Assembly: GCF_004349215.1 (NCBI RefSeq)
Contig: NZ_SMKU01000069.1
Coordinates: forward strand, 1-32,060
From: Actinomadura rubrisoli
Lineage (GTDB): Bacteria; Actinomycetota; Actinomycetes; Streptosporangiales; Streptosporangiaceae
Length of the DNA stretch: 32,060 bases
Direction of reading: 5' to 3'
Below are positions 22,545-31,361 of the stretch, in pieces. Both the position numbers and the translations under genes were made by a program. Position 1 is the stretch's first letter. Each line of letters begins with the position of its first letter. The notes below the pieces were generated by a model that saw only the letters and a list, made by a program, of their open reading frames with translations, ran no database searches and was not told the origin of the DNA.

Positions 22545-22946
22545 ATGAGGCACGAGGAGTTCATCGGCCAGGTCCAGAACCGGGCCCGCCTGCCCGGCTG
22601 GGGCGACGCCGAACGGGCGTCCCGCGCGACGCTGGAGACGCTGGGGGAGCGGATCCCCGAGGGCCTCGCCGACAACCTCGCGGCGCAGCTGCCGCACGAG
22701 ATCGGGGAGCACCTGCGCCGCACCGAGGTCTACGGCGGCGCGGGGAGCGGCGAGCGGTTCGACCGGCACGGGTTCGTCGAGCGGGTCGCGATCCGCTCCG
22801 GCACCGACGAGCCGCGGGCCGCGTTCCTGGCGCGGGTCGTGCTGGAGGTGGTGGACGACGCCACCCGGGGCTCGGTGACCAGGAAGGTGGGCGACAGCCT
22901 GCCGGCCGACATCCGCGCCCTACTCCCGGTGGGCCACACCGGCTGA
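22545..22946 (+). CDS. DUF2267 family protein
   Basis: A 133-residue soluble protein of the DUF2267 family: an N-terminal RHEEFIGQVQNRARLPGWGDAERASRATLETLGERI, then LAAQLPHEIGEHLRR, FDRHGFVERVAIRSG and the closing SLPADIRALLP. The helical repeat pattern is intact. The ATG at 22545 follows GAAGGAG. No enzymatic role is known; family members are often stress-associated. It is convergent with the ChaB gene, with a hairpin between. Confidence 0.85.
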   Translation: MRHEEFIGQVQNRARLPGWGDAERASRATLETLGERIPEGLADNLAAQLPHEIGEHLRRTEVYGGAGSGERFDRHGFVERVAIRSGTDEPRAAFLARVVLEVVDDATRGSVTRKVGDSLPADIRALLPVGHTG

Positions 22947-22974
22947 CCCTTCAGCAAGCCCAACCCCGCACACC

Positions 22975-23014
22975 GCCGCGTCGACGGCCCCGCACCCGGG
23001 GTCATCGACGCGGC
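22975..23014. terminator. Bidirectional hairpin between convergent genes
   Basis: GCCGCGTCGA (22975-22984) and its perfect complement (23005-23014) form the outer stem, and CCCC/GGGG pairs inside. It lies between the DUF2267 stop and the stop of the minus-strand ChaB gene. Confidence 0.6.
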
Positions 23015-23078
23015 ACCACCCGCCGCCCCGTCACTCGCGGGGCCTGGCATTCGTGGGTGCTGGCCCTTGCGGGCCCCG

Positions 23079-23492
23079 CTACTCGCGGGCCTTGGCGGTC
23101 GCGCGGCGGTTGGCCTTCTCGATGGCCTTGACGAGCTCGTCCTTGGTCATCTTGGAGCGGCCCTCGATGCCGAGTCTCTTGGCGACCTCGTACAGGTGCT
23201 TCTTGCTCGCGTTCGCGTCGACGCCCTCAGCCGTCTTGCTGGGACGGGTCCGCGACCGCGGGGTGTCCTTGGCGGCCTGCTTGTCCGAGGGGCCTTTGCG
23301 CCCGCCGGCCTTGCGGAGCCAGCGGTCGCCGACCTTCTCGAACTTGTGCTTGAGCGCGCTGAACGCGGTGCGGTGCGCGCGCTCGCCCTCGCCGTACTCA
23401 TCGACCGCCGAGTCGTGGGCCTTGACCCACGTATCCTGCGCCTCGTCCGGTGAGCGGCGGAGCGTCGAGGGCATGTCCTCGCGGCCCGGCAT
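23079..23492 (-). CDS. ChaB domain / Rho N-terminal (SAP-like) domain protein
   Basis: A 137-residue basic protein in two parts. Residues about 8-60 resemble the ChaB fold (MPSTLRRSPDEAQDTWVKAHDSAVDEYGEG then AHRTAFSALKHKFEKVGDRW). Residues about 98-132 form a Rho-N/SAP-type helical motif (SKKHLYEVAKRLGIEGRSKMTKDELVKAIEKAN). A charged Lys/Arg/Ser-rich linker joins them. This domain pair is common in actinobacteria; the second domain suggests nucleic-acid binding. ChaB was named beside the E. coli cation antiporter, but its role is unclear. The ATG at 23492 follows GAGAGGAG. Confidence 0.8.
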   Translation of the reverse strand: MPGREDMPSTLRRSPDEAQDTWVKAHDSAVDEYGEGERAHRTAFSALKHKFEKVGDRWLRKAGGRKGPSDKQAAKDTPRSRTRPSKTAEGVDANASKKHLYEVAKRLGIEGRSKMTKDELVKAIEKANRRATAKARE

Positions 23493-23576
23493 GTCCGTCT
23501 CCTCTCCCTTTGCGGGTAGGTAACCCGTGAACGTCCTGTCGCTTTACCCGATGGGTGCGGGGCCAATCGGCGCCGG

Positions 23577-24536
23577 TCAGGCCGGGCGGGCGACCAGCAG
23601 CTCGCGCGTGAACCACTCGATCGTGCTCCGCAGGCCCTCCTCGACCGTGATCCGCGGGCTCCAGCCGAGGACCTCGCGGGCCAGGGCCGTGTCGGGGCGC
23701 CGGACGCGCGGGTCGTCCTGCGGACGGTCGATGTACCGGATCCGGGACGCCGAGCCCGTCAGGTCGACGATCGTCCGGGCGAGGTCGGCCATGGAGACCT
23801 CGTACGGGCTGCCGATGTTGACGGGCCCCGGATGGTCGGACATGGCGAGCGCGATGACGCCCCGGACGGTGTCGTCCACATGGCAGATCGAGCGGGTCTG
23901 CGTGCCGTCGCCGGTCACGGTGAGGTCCTCGCCGGTGAGCGCCTGCCGCAGGAAGGTCGGGATGGCGCGTCCGTCGTCGGGGCGCATCCGCGGGCCGTAG
24001 GTGTTGAAGATCCGCACGATCGCGGTGTCGAGGCCCCGCGAGTGCCGGAACGCCGACGTGAGCGCCTCGCCGAACCGCTTGGCCTCGTCGTACACGCTGC
24101 GCGGCCCCACCGGGTTCACGTTGCCCCAGTACGTCTCAGGCTGCGGGTGCACCAGCGGGTCGCCGTACACCTCGGAGGTGGAGGCCAGGACGAACCGCGC
24201 GCCCTTGCTCTCGGCGAGGTCCAGCGCGTGGCGGGTGCCCTGGCTGCCCACCTCCAGCGTCTGGATCGGCAACCGCATGTAGTCGGCGGGGGACGCCGCC
24301 GAGGCCAGGTGGAACACGTAGCCGACGTCGCCGGGGACGTGCACCGGCTCGGTCAGGTCGCGTCTGAGGAACCGGAAGTCCCCCCGCTCGCCCAGGTGGG
24401 CGATGTTGCGGGACGTCCCGGTCAGCAGGTTGTCCAGGCACACCACCGAGATCCCCCGGGCGAGCAGGGCCTCGCACAGGTGCGAGCCGACGAAGCCCGA
24501 TCCGCCGGTCACCACGGCGCGCGGATGTCTCATCAT
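23577..24536 (-). CDS. NAD-dependent epimerase/dehydratase, UDP-glucuronate decarboxylase-like
   Basis: A 319-residue extended SDR. It has the Rossmann motif TGGSGFVGSHL at the N-terminus, LASTSEVYGDPLVHPQPETYWGNVNPVGPRSVYDEAKRFGEAL containing the catalytic Ser/Thr and YxxxK, and a C-terminal sugar-nucleotide site (RSICHVDDTVRGV). The HPQPE-YWG-VNP-GPRS-YDE-KR stretch is characteristic of UDP-xylose synthases (UXS), which make UDP-xylose from UDP-glucuronate, though dTDP-glucose dehydratase-like relatives share parts. It is the last gene of the minus-strand heptose operon, starting 6 bp after the upstream stop. It would supply a modified sugar to the same glycan; the substrate is inferred. 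Confidence 0.85.
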   Translation of the reverse strand: MMRHPRAVVTGGSGFVGSHLCEALLARGISVVCLDNLLTGTSRNIAHLGERGDFRFLRRDLTEPVHVPGDVGYVFHLASAASPADYMRLPIQTLEVGSQGTRHALDLAESKGARFVLASTSEVYGDPLVHPQPETYWGNVNPVGPRSVYDEAKRFGEALTSAFRHSRGLDTAIVRIFNTYGPRMRPDDGRAIPTFLRQALTGEDLTVTGDGTQTRSICHVDDTVRGVIALAMSDHPGPVNIGSPYEVSMADLARTIVDLTGSASRIRYIDRPQDDPRVRRPDTALAREVLGWSPRITVEEGLRSTIEWFTRELLVARPA

Positions 24537-24542
24537 GTTCCC

Positions 24543-25487
24543 CTAACAGGTTGGGTGCAGTGCCTTGCCCGCGGCCTCCACGGCCTGGTCCGCGGAGATC
24601 TCCAGCAGGCCCGGATGGGGCTCGCGGCCCCGGGGGTCCCCGCGCCGCCCCGCCCACAGGACGCGGTGCTCGGCCCGGTCGGGCGGCCCCCACTGCGCGG
24701 GCGGCGTCGGGCCGAACAGCAGCACCGACGGCGTCCGGAACGCGGTGGCCAGGTGCGCGACGCCGGTGTCGCCGCAGACCACGAGGCGGGCGGCCGCGAC
24801 CAGCGAGGCCAGCTGCGGCAGGCGGGTGCGGCCCGACAGGTCGGCGCGCCCCTCCAGCCCGGCGAGCTCCACGACGCGGCGCGCGATGGGCGCCTCGCCG
24901 GGGCCGCCGGTGACGACCACTCGCTCGCCGCCGTCCCGCAGGGCCGCCGCCACGGCCGCGAACCGCTCGGCGGGCCAGCGGCGCGCCGGGAACGCCGCGC
25001 CCGGATGGACGACGACGGCGCCGGGGGCCGGGGAGGCGGTCGCCGGTACCGCCAGGTCCAGGTCGTCCGGGTCGGCGTCGAACCCGTACGCCGACACCAG
25101 CCGGCACCAGCGGCGCACCTCGTGCTCGTCGGGGTCCCAGTCGGGGCCGTCGGTGTGCAGCGCGCCGGTGTGGGCGAAGGCCAGGAGCCGGCCGGGCGGC
25201 AGCGCCGCGAGGAGCCGGTGGCTCTGCGGGCCCCGGCCGTGCAGGTTGACCGCCTCGTCCACCGGCCCGAAGGGCGGCAGCGGGTCCAGGCCGCCGGCGG
25301 GGAGGAGGTCGTCGACCGCGCCGGTGGCGCGGGCCAGCGGCCCGAGCGCGGCGGGCGCGGCGAGCGTCACCCGCGCGCCGGGCATCCCGCGCCGGATCGC
25401 CCGCAGCGCGGGGACGGCGGTCAGCAGGTCGCCCAGCCCGAGTGCCCGCAGCACCAGGACCCGGAGGGCCGTCGAGCAGGCCGTCAT
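24543..25487 (-). CDS. Glycosyltransferase family 9 (heptosyltransferase-like)
   Basis: A 314-residue GT-B enzyme of family GT9, which transfers heptose from an activated nucleotide. The N-terminal RVLVLRALGLGDLLTAVPALRAIRR is the hallmark (LG-G-D--) of GT9. The C-terminal donor half has VVVHPGAAFPARRWPAERF, VVVTGGPGE and VVCGDTGVAHLATAFRTPSVLLFGPTPPAQWGPP. The start at 25487 is set by the ATGA overlap with the SDR stop. It is one of two GT9 genes in the operon, which fits stepwise addition of heptoses; donor and acceptor are not shown by sequence. Confidence 0.9.
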   Translation of the reverse strand: MTACSTALRVLVLRALGLGDLLTAVPALRAIRRGMPGARVTLAAPAALGPLARATGAVDDLLPAGGLDPLPPFGPVDEAVNLHGRGPQSHRLLAALPPGRLLAFAHTGALHTDGPDWDPDEHEVRRWCRLVSAYGFDADPDDLDLAVPATASPAPGAVVVHPGAAFPARRWPAERFAAVAAALRDGGERVVVTGGPGEAPIARRVVELAGLEGRADLSGRTRLPQLASLVAAARLVVCGDTGVAHLATAFRTPSVLLFGPTPPAQWGPPDRAEHRVLWAGRRGDPRGREPHPGLLEISADQAVEAAGKALHPTC

Positions 25488-26161
25488 GGCCACGACGGCT
25501 CCTCGGCGGGGCAGACGACCATCTCCCGCACCTCGCACCCGGCGGGCTGGGAGAGCGCGAACGCGACGGCCGCCGCCACGTCCTGCGGCCGGTTCAGCTT
25601 GGCGTCCGGGCCCGGCTTGTACTGCTCGGTGCGGTCGTCGAAGAACGCGGTGTCCATGCCGCCGGGCACGAGCATCGTGACGCCGATCCTGCCCGCCAGC
25701 TCGGCGGCCAGGGCCCGGCTGAACCCGACCACCCCGAACTTGGACGCGCAGTACGCCGTGGCGTCGCTGAGCGCCCGCAGCCCCAGCGTGGACGCGACGG
25801 TGACGATCCGCCCGTTCGGCGCGTGCTCCAGGTAGGGCAGCGCGGCGCGGACGACGGCGGCGGTGCCGAGCAGGTTCACCTGCACGACCCGCTCCCAGTC
25901 CTCCGCGGGCACGTCGCACAGGGTGCCGCACGCGTCGATGCCGGCGGCGGTGACGACCGCGTCCAGTCCGCCCGCGGCACGGGCCAGGCCGTGGACGGCG
26001 CGCTCCGCGCACCTGCGGTCGGCCAGGTCCGCCAGCATGTGCTGGTGGTCCTCCTTCGGCGGATGCCGGTCCAGGACGAGCGGGCGGCCCCCGTCGTCCG
26101 CGATCCTGCGCGCGACGGCCGCGCCGAGCCCGGAGGCACCACCGGTGATGAGGACGTTCAT
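25484..26161 (-). CDS. Short-chain dehydrogenase/reductase
   Basis: A 225-residue classical SDR. It has the TGGASGLGAAVARRIA cofactor loop near 6-21, an NAG-like AAG (VVTAAGIDACGT), catalytic serine in VASTLGLRALSDATAYCASKFG and the YCASK (YxxxK) motif, then LVPGGMDTAFFDD. It is about the length of a sugar or alcohol oxidoreductase and too short, with the wrong motif order, to be the heptose epimerase HldD. Both ends overlap neighbours by ATGA. It probably oxidises or reduces an intermediate of the heptose-linked sugar. Confidence 0.85.
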   Translation of the reverse strand: MNVLITGGASGLGAAVARRIADDGGRPLVLDRHPPKEDHQHMLADLADRRCAERAVHGLARAAGGLDAVVTAAGIDACGTLCDVPAEDWERVVQVNLLGTAAVVRAALPYLEHAPNGRIVTVASTLGLRALSDATAYCASKFGVVGFSRALAAELAGRIGVTMLVPGGMDTAFFDDRTEQYKPGPDAKLNRPQDVAAAVAFALSQPAGCEVREMVVCPAEEPSWP

Positions 26162-27555
26162 GACGCGTGTCCCTTCGTCGTCGACAGCAGGCGCGTGGTC
26201 GAGCGCCCTTCCAGCAGGGGCAGCAGGACGACCTCGCCGTTGTGGGCCCGGACCGTCTCGGCCTCGGGCAGCGCGGTCCCCGCGTAGTCGGCGCCCTTGA
26301 CCCAGACGTCGGGGCGCAGCCGCTCCAGCAGCGGCGCCGGGGTGTCGTCGTCGAACACCACCGCGGCGTCGACGTCGCTGAGCGCTTCCAGCACCCGGAC
26401 GCGGTCGGCGGCGTGCGTCACCGGGCGGGTCGGCCCCTTGCGGCGCCGCACCGAGGCGTCGGAGTTCACGCACACGATCAGGCAGTCGCCGAGCCGCCGC
26501 GCGTGCTGCAGTAGGCTGACGTGCCCGGCGTGCAGCAGGTCGAAGCAGCCGCCGGTCGCCACGACCGTCCCGCCCGCGCGCCGCGTCCGCTCGGCGACGT
26601 CGAAGGCGTCCTCGTCCCGCTCGGGGACGAGCCGGGCGGTGCCGGTCTCGGCGAGCTGCGCGGCGACCGCCCCCGCGGCCCCCGCCCGGACGAACTCCGA
26701 GGCGCGGCGCACGCCCTCGCTGACGGCGGCGGTCAGCGACCCGCCGCCCGCGAGCACGTCCACGGCCCCGGCGGCGAAGCTGTCGCCCGCCCCGCAGGAG
26801 TCGCCCCGGGCGGGCTCGGCGGGCGCCAGGAACGGCGCCTCCGACCCGTCGCACAGCAGCGCGCCCTCCGCGCCGAGCGTGATCGCGACGCCCTCCAGGT
26901 CCCACATCCGGCCGAGGCGGCGGCCGCGCCGCCCGGCCGCCGACAGCCCGAAGCCGCTGATCTCGGCGCCGTCGGCGGCGGCGAGGCGGGCGGCCTCCTC
27001 CTCGTTCGGGGTGAGCAGCCGGACGCCGCGCACGGGCGGCTCGCCCCGGGGGTGCGGGTCCCACACCACCGGGACGCCGGCGGGCAGCTCGCCCAGCAGC
27101 GACCGCACCGCGCGGTGCCGGGTGACGCCCCGGCCGTAGTCGGAGACCAGCACCGCGCCCGCCCCGGCGATGGCGTCGGCGACGCGGGGGCCGACGGGCC
27201 CGTCGAGCGCCTGCCCCTCCCCGGCGTCCAGGCGTGCCACCGACTGCCCGCCGGACCGGATGCGCAGCTTGCAGGGCGTCCCGCCGTGCAGGTGGAACGC
27301 GGCGACCTCCATGTGCGGTTCGAGCATCGCGCGGAGCCGCCGCCCGGGCTCGTCGTCGGCGAGCGCGGTGACGAGCACGACCTCGCGGCCCTCGGCCGCC
27401 GCCAGCAGCGCCGCCAGGCCCGCCCCGCCCGGCCGGGGCCGCTCCTCGGCCTGCTCGACGACCGGGACCGGCGCGTCCGGGCAGAGCCGGCTGCTGGTCC
27501 CCACGATGTCGATGTCGAGCAGGACGTCGCCCACGACCACCAGTGGCGCGGTCAT
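26158..27555 (-). CDS. hldE: Bifunctional heptose kinase / nucleotidyltransferase (HldE/RfaE type)
   Basis: A 465-residue fusion. The N-terminal PfkB/ribokinase domain (about 1-310) has VVVGDVLLDIDIVG and the catalytic signature GDSCGAGDSF (GAGD at 255-258). The C-terminal cytidylyltransferase-fold domain (about 330-465) has GGCFDLLHAGHVSLLQ (HAGH at 342-345) and, further on, WVKGADY. In HldE these domains phosphorylate heptose 7-phosphate at C1 and then attach AMP, giving ADP-heptose; fusion of both activities is the Gram-negative ADP-heptose arrangement. It follows gmhA with an ATGA overlap, matching the pathway order. The exact nucleotide is inferred, not shown. Confidence 0.92.
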   Translation of the reverse strand: MTAPLVVVGDVLLDIDIVGTSSRLCPDAPVPVVEQAEERPRPGGAGLAALLAAAEGREVVLVTALADDEPGRRLRAMLEPHMEVAAFHLHGGTPCKLRIRSGGQSVARLDAGEGQALDGPVGPRVADAIAGAGAVLVSDYGRGVTRHRAVRSLLGELPAGVPVVWDPHPRGEPPVRGVRLLTPNEEEAARLAAADGAEISGFGLSAAGRRGRRLGRMWDLEGVAITLGAEGALLCDGSEAPFLAPAEPARGDSCGAGDSFAAGAVDVLAGGGSLTAAVSEGVRRASEFVRAGAAGAVAAQLAETGTARLVPERDEDAFDVAERTRRAGGTVVATGGCFDLLHAGHVSLLQHARRLGDCLIVCVNSDASVRRRKGPTRPVTHAADRVRVLEALSDVDAAVVFDDDTPAPLLERLRPDVWVKGADYAGTALPEAETVRAHNGEVVLLPLLEGRSTTRLLSTTKGHAS

Positions 27556-28148
27556 CCCCTCACCCCCAGCGCCTCGTCGACCACCCCGCACAGCAGGTGG
27601 ATCGCGGCGAGATGGATCTCCTGGACGGTCGCGGCGGCCGCCGCGTCCACGGCGATCGCCTCGTCGCACGCCTCGGTGAGCGGGTTGGGCCCCGGGCCGG
27701 TGACGGCCCACGCGGTCAGCCCTGCCCGCCGGGCCCGGTGCGCCGCCGCGATCACGTTGGGGCTGCGCCCGCTGGTCGACAGGCAGACGAGCACGTCGCC
27801 GGGACGGCCGTGCGCCTGCACCTGGCGGGCGAACACGTTGACCGGCCCGTAGTCGTTGCCGATCGCGGTCACCGCGGAGGTGTCGCCGTGCAGCGGGATC
27901 GCCGACAGCGGCCGGCGCTCGTCCTCGAACCGGCCGGTCAGCTCGGCGGTCAGGTGCTGCGCCTCGGCGGCGCTGCCCCCGTTGCCGCACGCCAGCAGCC
28001 GCCCACCCGTGCCGAGGACGCGCGCGAGGCGCCGCCCCCACGCGGTGACCGTGGGGACGTGCTCGCGGAACCGCAATGCGGCCTCCGCCAGCGCCTCCAG
28101 CCGCTCGTCCTGCGCGGCGGTCGTCCTGTCGTGCGCGGTGGTCGTCAT
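27552..28148 (-). CDS. gmhA: Phosphoheptose isomerase (SIS domain)
   Basis: A 198-residue SIS-domain isomerase converting sedoheptulose 7-phosphate to glycero-manno-heptose 7-phosphate, the first committed step of nucleotide-heptose synthesis. Key motifs are intact: LLACGNGGSAAEAQHLTAELTGRF near 51-74, DTSAVTAIGNDYG near 90-102 and CLSTSGRSPNVIAAA. It overlaps the glycosyltransferase upstream and hldE downstream by ATGA each. Confidence 0.93.
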   Translation of the reverse strand: MTTTAHDRTTAAQDERLEALAEAALRFREHVPTVTAWGRRLARVLGTGGRLLACGNGGSAAEAQHLTAELTGRFEDERRPLSAIPLHGDTSAVTAIGNDYGPVNVFARQVQAHGRPGDVLVCLSTSGRSPNVIAAAHRARRAGLTAWAVTGPGPNPLTEACDEAIAVDAAAAATVQEIHLAAIHLLCGVVDEALGVRG

Positions 28149-29362
28149 GCCGCCACCTCGCAGAGGGCGGAGGCGCGCTGGTAGACGCCGACCGTCTCGG
28201 CGGCCACGCGCGACCAGGCGTAGCGGGTCCGCGCCCGGTCGGCGCCCGCGAAACCCATCGCGGCGCGCCCGGCGGGATCCCCCAGCAGCCCGCCGATCGC
28301 CCCGGCCGCCGCGAGCGGGTCCCGCGGCGGGACGTGGACGCCGGTGACGCCGTGCACGACGGTGTCCAGGTGCCCGCCGACGCCGCTGGCCACGACGGGC
28401 ACGCCGCAGGCCATGGCCTCCAGCGGCACCATGCCGAACGGCTCGTACCAGGGCAGCGTGACGACCAGGCTCGCGGACCGCAGCACCGGGGCGACCTCGT
28501 CGCGGCCGAGCCGCCCGAGGAACTCCACGCGCCCGGCGACGCCCGCGTCCCGCGCCACCCGGCGCAGCCTGCGCACCTCGGGGTCGCCGTCCAGGCCGGC
28601 CCTCGGCGGCCCGCCCGCCACCGCCAGCTCGGTGTTCGGCAGGTGCGCGAGCGCCTGGACGGCGGTGTCGACGCCCTTGCGCTCCACGAGCCGCGACAGC
28701 ACCACCAGCCGGTGCGCGGACCGGCCGTCCGCGGTGTGGCCCGCGAGCGTGAACAGGTCCAGGTCCACCCCGCACGGCACCACCGAGACGCGGTCGAGCG
28801 GCACGCCCATCGCGGCCAGCTCGGCGGTCTCGTCGGAGCACGTCGCGATGACGGCGTCGGCGCCGCGCCCGATGGCGCGTTCCAGCCGGATCCGGGAGGC
28901 CGGGCTCGTGTCCTTGTCGCCCTGGTGGCGGCGCTTGACGGTGCCGAGCGCGTGGTAGGTCTGCACCACCGGCACGCGCCGTCCCGGCCGCGGCTCGGCG
29001 GCCTGGACGGCGGCGAGCCCGCTCATCCAGAAGTGGGCGTGCGCCACGTCGGGCGGGTCGGCGGCCCAGCGCCGCTCCAGATAGCGCCCGAAGTCGTCCA
29101 TCCAGGGCAGCAGGTCGTCCTTGGCGACGTGCGCGGCCGGTCCGGCCGGGACGTGCTCGACGGTCACGCCGGGCGCGAGGCGCACCCGGTCCGGCAGGGC
29201 CGGGGCGTCGCGGCGGGTGTAGACGGTCACGCCGTGGCCCTGCCGGCCGAGCTCGGTGGCCAGCTCCGCGACGAACACGTTCTGCCCGCCGCCGTCGGCC
29301 CCGCCGAGCCCGCCCTTGGCGGCCAGCGGGCTCGCGTGCTCGGAGATCATGGCTATCTTCAT
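28145..29362 (-). CDS. Glycosyltransferase family 4
   Basis: A 405-residue GT-B glycosyltransferase. The N-terminal acceptor half has GGLGGADGGGQNVFVAELATELGRQGHGVTVYTRR and DVAHAHFWMSGL. The donor half has RLVERKGVDTAVQAL, WYEPFGMVPLEAMACGVPVVASGVGG (the EX7E motif), typical of GT4. It resembles sucrose-synthase/MshA-type retaining transferases, but no mycothiol genes are nearby, so MshA is not claimed. It is linked by ATGA overlaps on both sides within the heptose operon and likely adds a sugar to that glycan. Confidence 0.9.
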   Translation of the reverse strand: MKIAMISEHASPLAAKGGLGGADGGGQNVFVAELATELGRQGHGVTVYTRRDAPALPDRVRLAPGVTVEHVPAGPAAHVAKDDLLPWMDDFGRYLERRWAADPPDVAHAHFWMSGLAAVQAAEPRPGRRVPVVQTYHALGTVKRRHQGDKDTSPASRIRLERAIGRGADAVIATCSDETAELAAMGVPLDRVSVVPCGVDLDLFTLAGHTADGRSAHRLVVLSRLVERKGVDTAVQALAHLPNTELAVAGGPPRAGLDGDPEVRRLRRVARDAGVAGRVEFLGRLGRDEVAPVLRSASLVVTLPWYEPFGMVPLEAMACGVPVVASGVGGHLDTVVHGVTGVHVPPRDPLAAAGAIGGLLGDPAGRAAMGFAGADRARTRYAWSRVAAETVGVYQRASALCEVAA

Positions 29363-30354
29363 CGCGCTACCTCCCTGAGTGTTCGCTGCCAGTCGCGCAG
29401 GAACCGCGGCAGCCCGTATCGGTCGACGGCGTAGGCCCGCGCCTCCTTGCCCATCTGGCGTGCGCGCGGCGGGTCGGCGGCCAGGGTCCGCGCCGCGTCC
29501 GCCAGGGTGGCGACGCGCGTGGACAGCACCCCGGCCTCCGGCGGCACCGCCTCGACGGCCTCGGTGGTGGCGAGCGCCACGACCGGCAGGCCGAGCATCA
29601 TGGCCTCGATGAGGGCGAGGCCGAGCGAGGTCCACCGGTAGGGGTGGACGTAGACGCGGCGGCGGGCGAGCTCCTCGTGCATCCTCGCCTGCGGCAGGTC
29701 CTCGAAGGTCCACAGCGACTCCGGCGGGATGCCGAGCCGCCCGGGGACGCCCGCGACGTTCATGCCGAAAAGGTCGAGGGGGACGGCGCGGGCCAGCTCG
29801 GCCAGCAGGTCGGTGCCGGCGACGCGGCCCCGGCGCAGGGGGTCGTTGATGACCACGCCCGCGCGCGGCATGTCGGCGGTGTAGCGGTAGCCGGGGTCCA
29901 CCACGCCGTGCTCGATGACCGTGACCGGGGCGCGGCCGCAGTTCCAGAACAGGTGGTTGAAGTGCGTGACGTGCACGACGGGGATGTCGGAGCGGTCGTG
30001 CAGGAGATGGCGGCTGTCGGGGACGACCTCTTCGGGGAGCCCGACGTCGGAGGGCGTCCGGCGGGGGGTGTCGTGCTCGACGTAGACGGCGGGCACGTCG
30101 CGGCCCGGACGGCGGCCGAGCCACTGCTCGGCCAGCCGCAGCTCGCGGGGTCGCTGCAGGACGACGACGTCGACGTCCTCGTCCCGCAGCCGGTCGTAGG
30201 GCACCTCGACGGCCCGGTCCGGCCAGGTGAACGTGTCGGGCCGCCCCCTGCCGTCCGGGCCGCGGTCGGGTGTGACGGGCACCAGCGTGGTGTGCGGGCC
30301 GTGGACGAACGACGTCGCCCACGAGCCGTGCACGTGCCAGAGCAGGACCCTCAT
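29359..30354 (-). CDS. GT-B glycosyltransferase (GT4-like)
   Basis: A 331-residue protein. Its N-terminus, MRVLLWHVHGSWATSFVHG, and the motif DTPRRTPSDVGL are typical of a small actinobacterial glycosyltransferase group. The C-terminal half keeps WTFEDLPQARMHEELARRRVYVHPYRWTSLGLALIEAMMLGLPVVALATTEA, the donor-binding site of GT-B enzymes. It sits between GT9 and GT4 genes with ATGA overlaps on both sides. Donor and acceptor unknown. Confidence 0.85.
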   Translation of the reverse strand: MRVLLWHVHGSWATSFVHGPHTTLVPVTPDRGPDGRGRPDTFTWPDRAVEVPYDRLRDEDVDVVVLQRPRELRLAEQWLGRRPGRDVPAVYVEHDTPRRTPSDVGLPEEVVPDSRHLLHDRSDIPVVHVTHFNHLFWNCGRAPVTVIEHGVVDPGYRYTADMPRAGVVINDPLRRGRVAGTDLLAELARAVPLDLFGMNVAGVPGRLGIPPESLWTFEDLPQARMHEELARRRVYVHPYRWTSLGLALIEAMMLGLPVVALATTEAVEAVPPEAGVLSTRVATLADAARTLAADPPRARQMGKEARAYAVDRYGLPRFLRDWQRTLREVAR

Positions 30355-31361
30355 CCGGTGGACACCTCCTCAACGGACGCCACGACCTCCACGGCCGCGG
30401 CGACTTGGCCCGCGTCGACCGACGACAGGCAGGGATGCCCGTCGACGGGGCACTCGCGGGCCCGGCTGTCCTTGCAGGGCGCCTGCTGGTCGCCGAGCAG
30501 CGCCAAGGGAACCCCGAAGGGGGCCCACCGCGCCGCCGGGACCGTCGGCGCGAACAGCGACACGACCGGAGTGCCCACGGCCGCGGCGAGATGGGCGGGG
30601 CCGGTGTTGCCGGCCACCACCGCGCGCGCGCCTCGCAGGACGGACGCCAGCTCGGGCAGCGTCGTGCGCCCGCCCAGGTCCAGGCCATCCTCTCCGGCGA
30701 CGAGCGCGGTGAGCTCCTTCTCGTCCCCGTGGCCGGTGACGACCACGCGGTGGCCCGCCGCGTCCAGCAGGCGCACGGCCTCGGCGCAGTGGTGCGGGGG
30801 CCAGGCGCGCGCGGGCACGGACGTCCCGGGATGCACCACGATGTAGCCGGACCCGCCGGTCAGATGGTCGGTGTCGGGCAGCGGCTCCCGCACGCGCAGC
30901 CGCGTGTCGGCCGGGGCCGGGAACCCCGCGTCCTCGACGAGCGCGAGCATCCGCAGCGGCTCGGGCACGTCCCCCTCGGGACGGTGCCGCAGGTCGAGCA
31001 GGGAACCGGGGTAGTCCTCGCTGATCCCCCCGATCCACGGCGTCCCGGCGAGGCGCAGCAGGAGCGCCAGCGGGAGCGGCGACTGGTGGAACGAGGTCAG
31101 GATCAGCGCCCGGTCGAACCCCTTGAGCATCCCGGTGAACCGCCGGATGTCGGCGTCCTCCACGGGACCGGGCTCGGGGTCGATCCAGGGCGCGCACCAC
31201 TCGATCACCTCGTCCACGCCGGGCAGCAGGTCGGCGGCGGCCCGCCCGCGCGGCCCGCACAGCAGCACGACCTCCTCGGCGCGCCCGGCCACCGCCCGCA
31301 CGGCGGGACCGGCGAGCAGCACGTCGCCGATGTTGTCCTGGCGGACGACGAGGACCCTCAT
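30351..31361 (-). CDS. Glycosyltransferase family 9 (heptosyltransferase-like), second copy
   Basis: A 336-residue GT9 enzyme with the N-terminal VLVVRQDNIGDVLLAGPAVRAV and the donor-site region YIVVHPGTSVPARAWPPHHCAEA, VVAGNTGPAHLAAAVGTPVVSLFAPTVPAARWAPFG. A cysteine cluster near the end (CKDSRARECPVDGHPCL) is common in GT9 proteins. It is more distant from the GT9 at 24543 than a recent duplicate would be, so each probably makes a different linkage. It overlaps the HAD phosphatase upstream and the glycosyltransferase downstream by ATGA. Confidence 0.92.
   Translation of the reverse strand: MRVLVVRQDNIGDVLLAGPAVRAVAGRAEEVVLLCGPRGRAAADLLPGVDEVIEWCAPWIDPEPGPVEDADIRRFTGMLKGFDRALILTSFHQSPLPLALLLRLAGTPWIGGISEDYPGSLLDLRHRPEGDVPEPLRMLALVEDAGFPAPADTRLRVREPLPDTDHLTGGSGYIVVHPGTSVPARAWPPHHCAEAVRLLDAAGHRVVVTGHGDEKELTALVAGEDGLDLGGRTTLPELASVLRGARAVVAGNTGPAHLAAAVGTPVVSLFAPTVPAARWAPFGVPLALLGDQQAPCKDSRARECPVDGHPCLSSVDAGQVAAAVEVVASVEEVSTG

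Noticed and set aside
21225..22769. A 514-codon minus-strand frame over the pyruvyl-transferase-like gene
   Set aside because: Shadow of the plus-strand gene, whose translation carries the family signature.
25484..26161. SDR as the HldD epimerase
   Set aside because: It is a short classical SDR with YCASK and lacks the extended substrate-binding half of HldD.
28145..29362. MshA (mycothiol glycosyltransferase)
   Set aside because: There is general GT4 resemblance only; the context is heptose synthesis with no other mycothiol genes.
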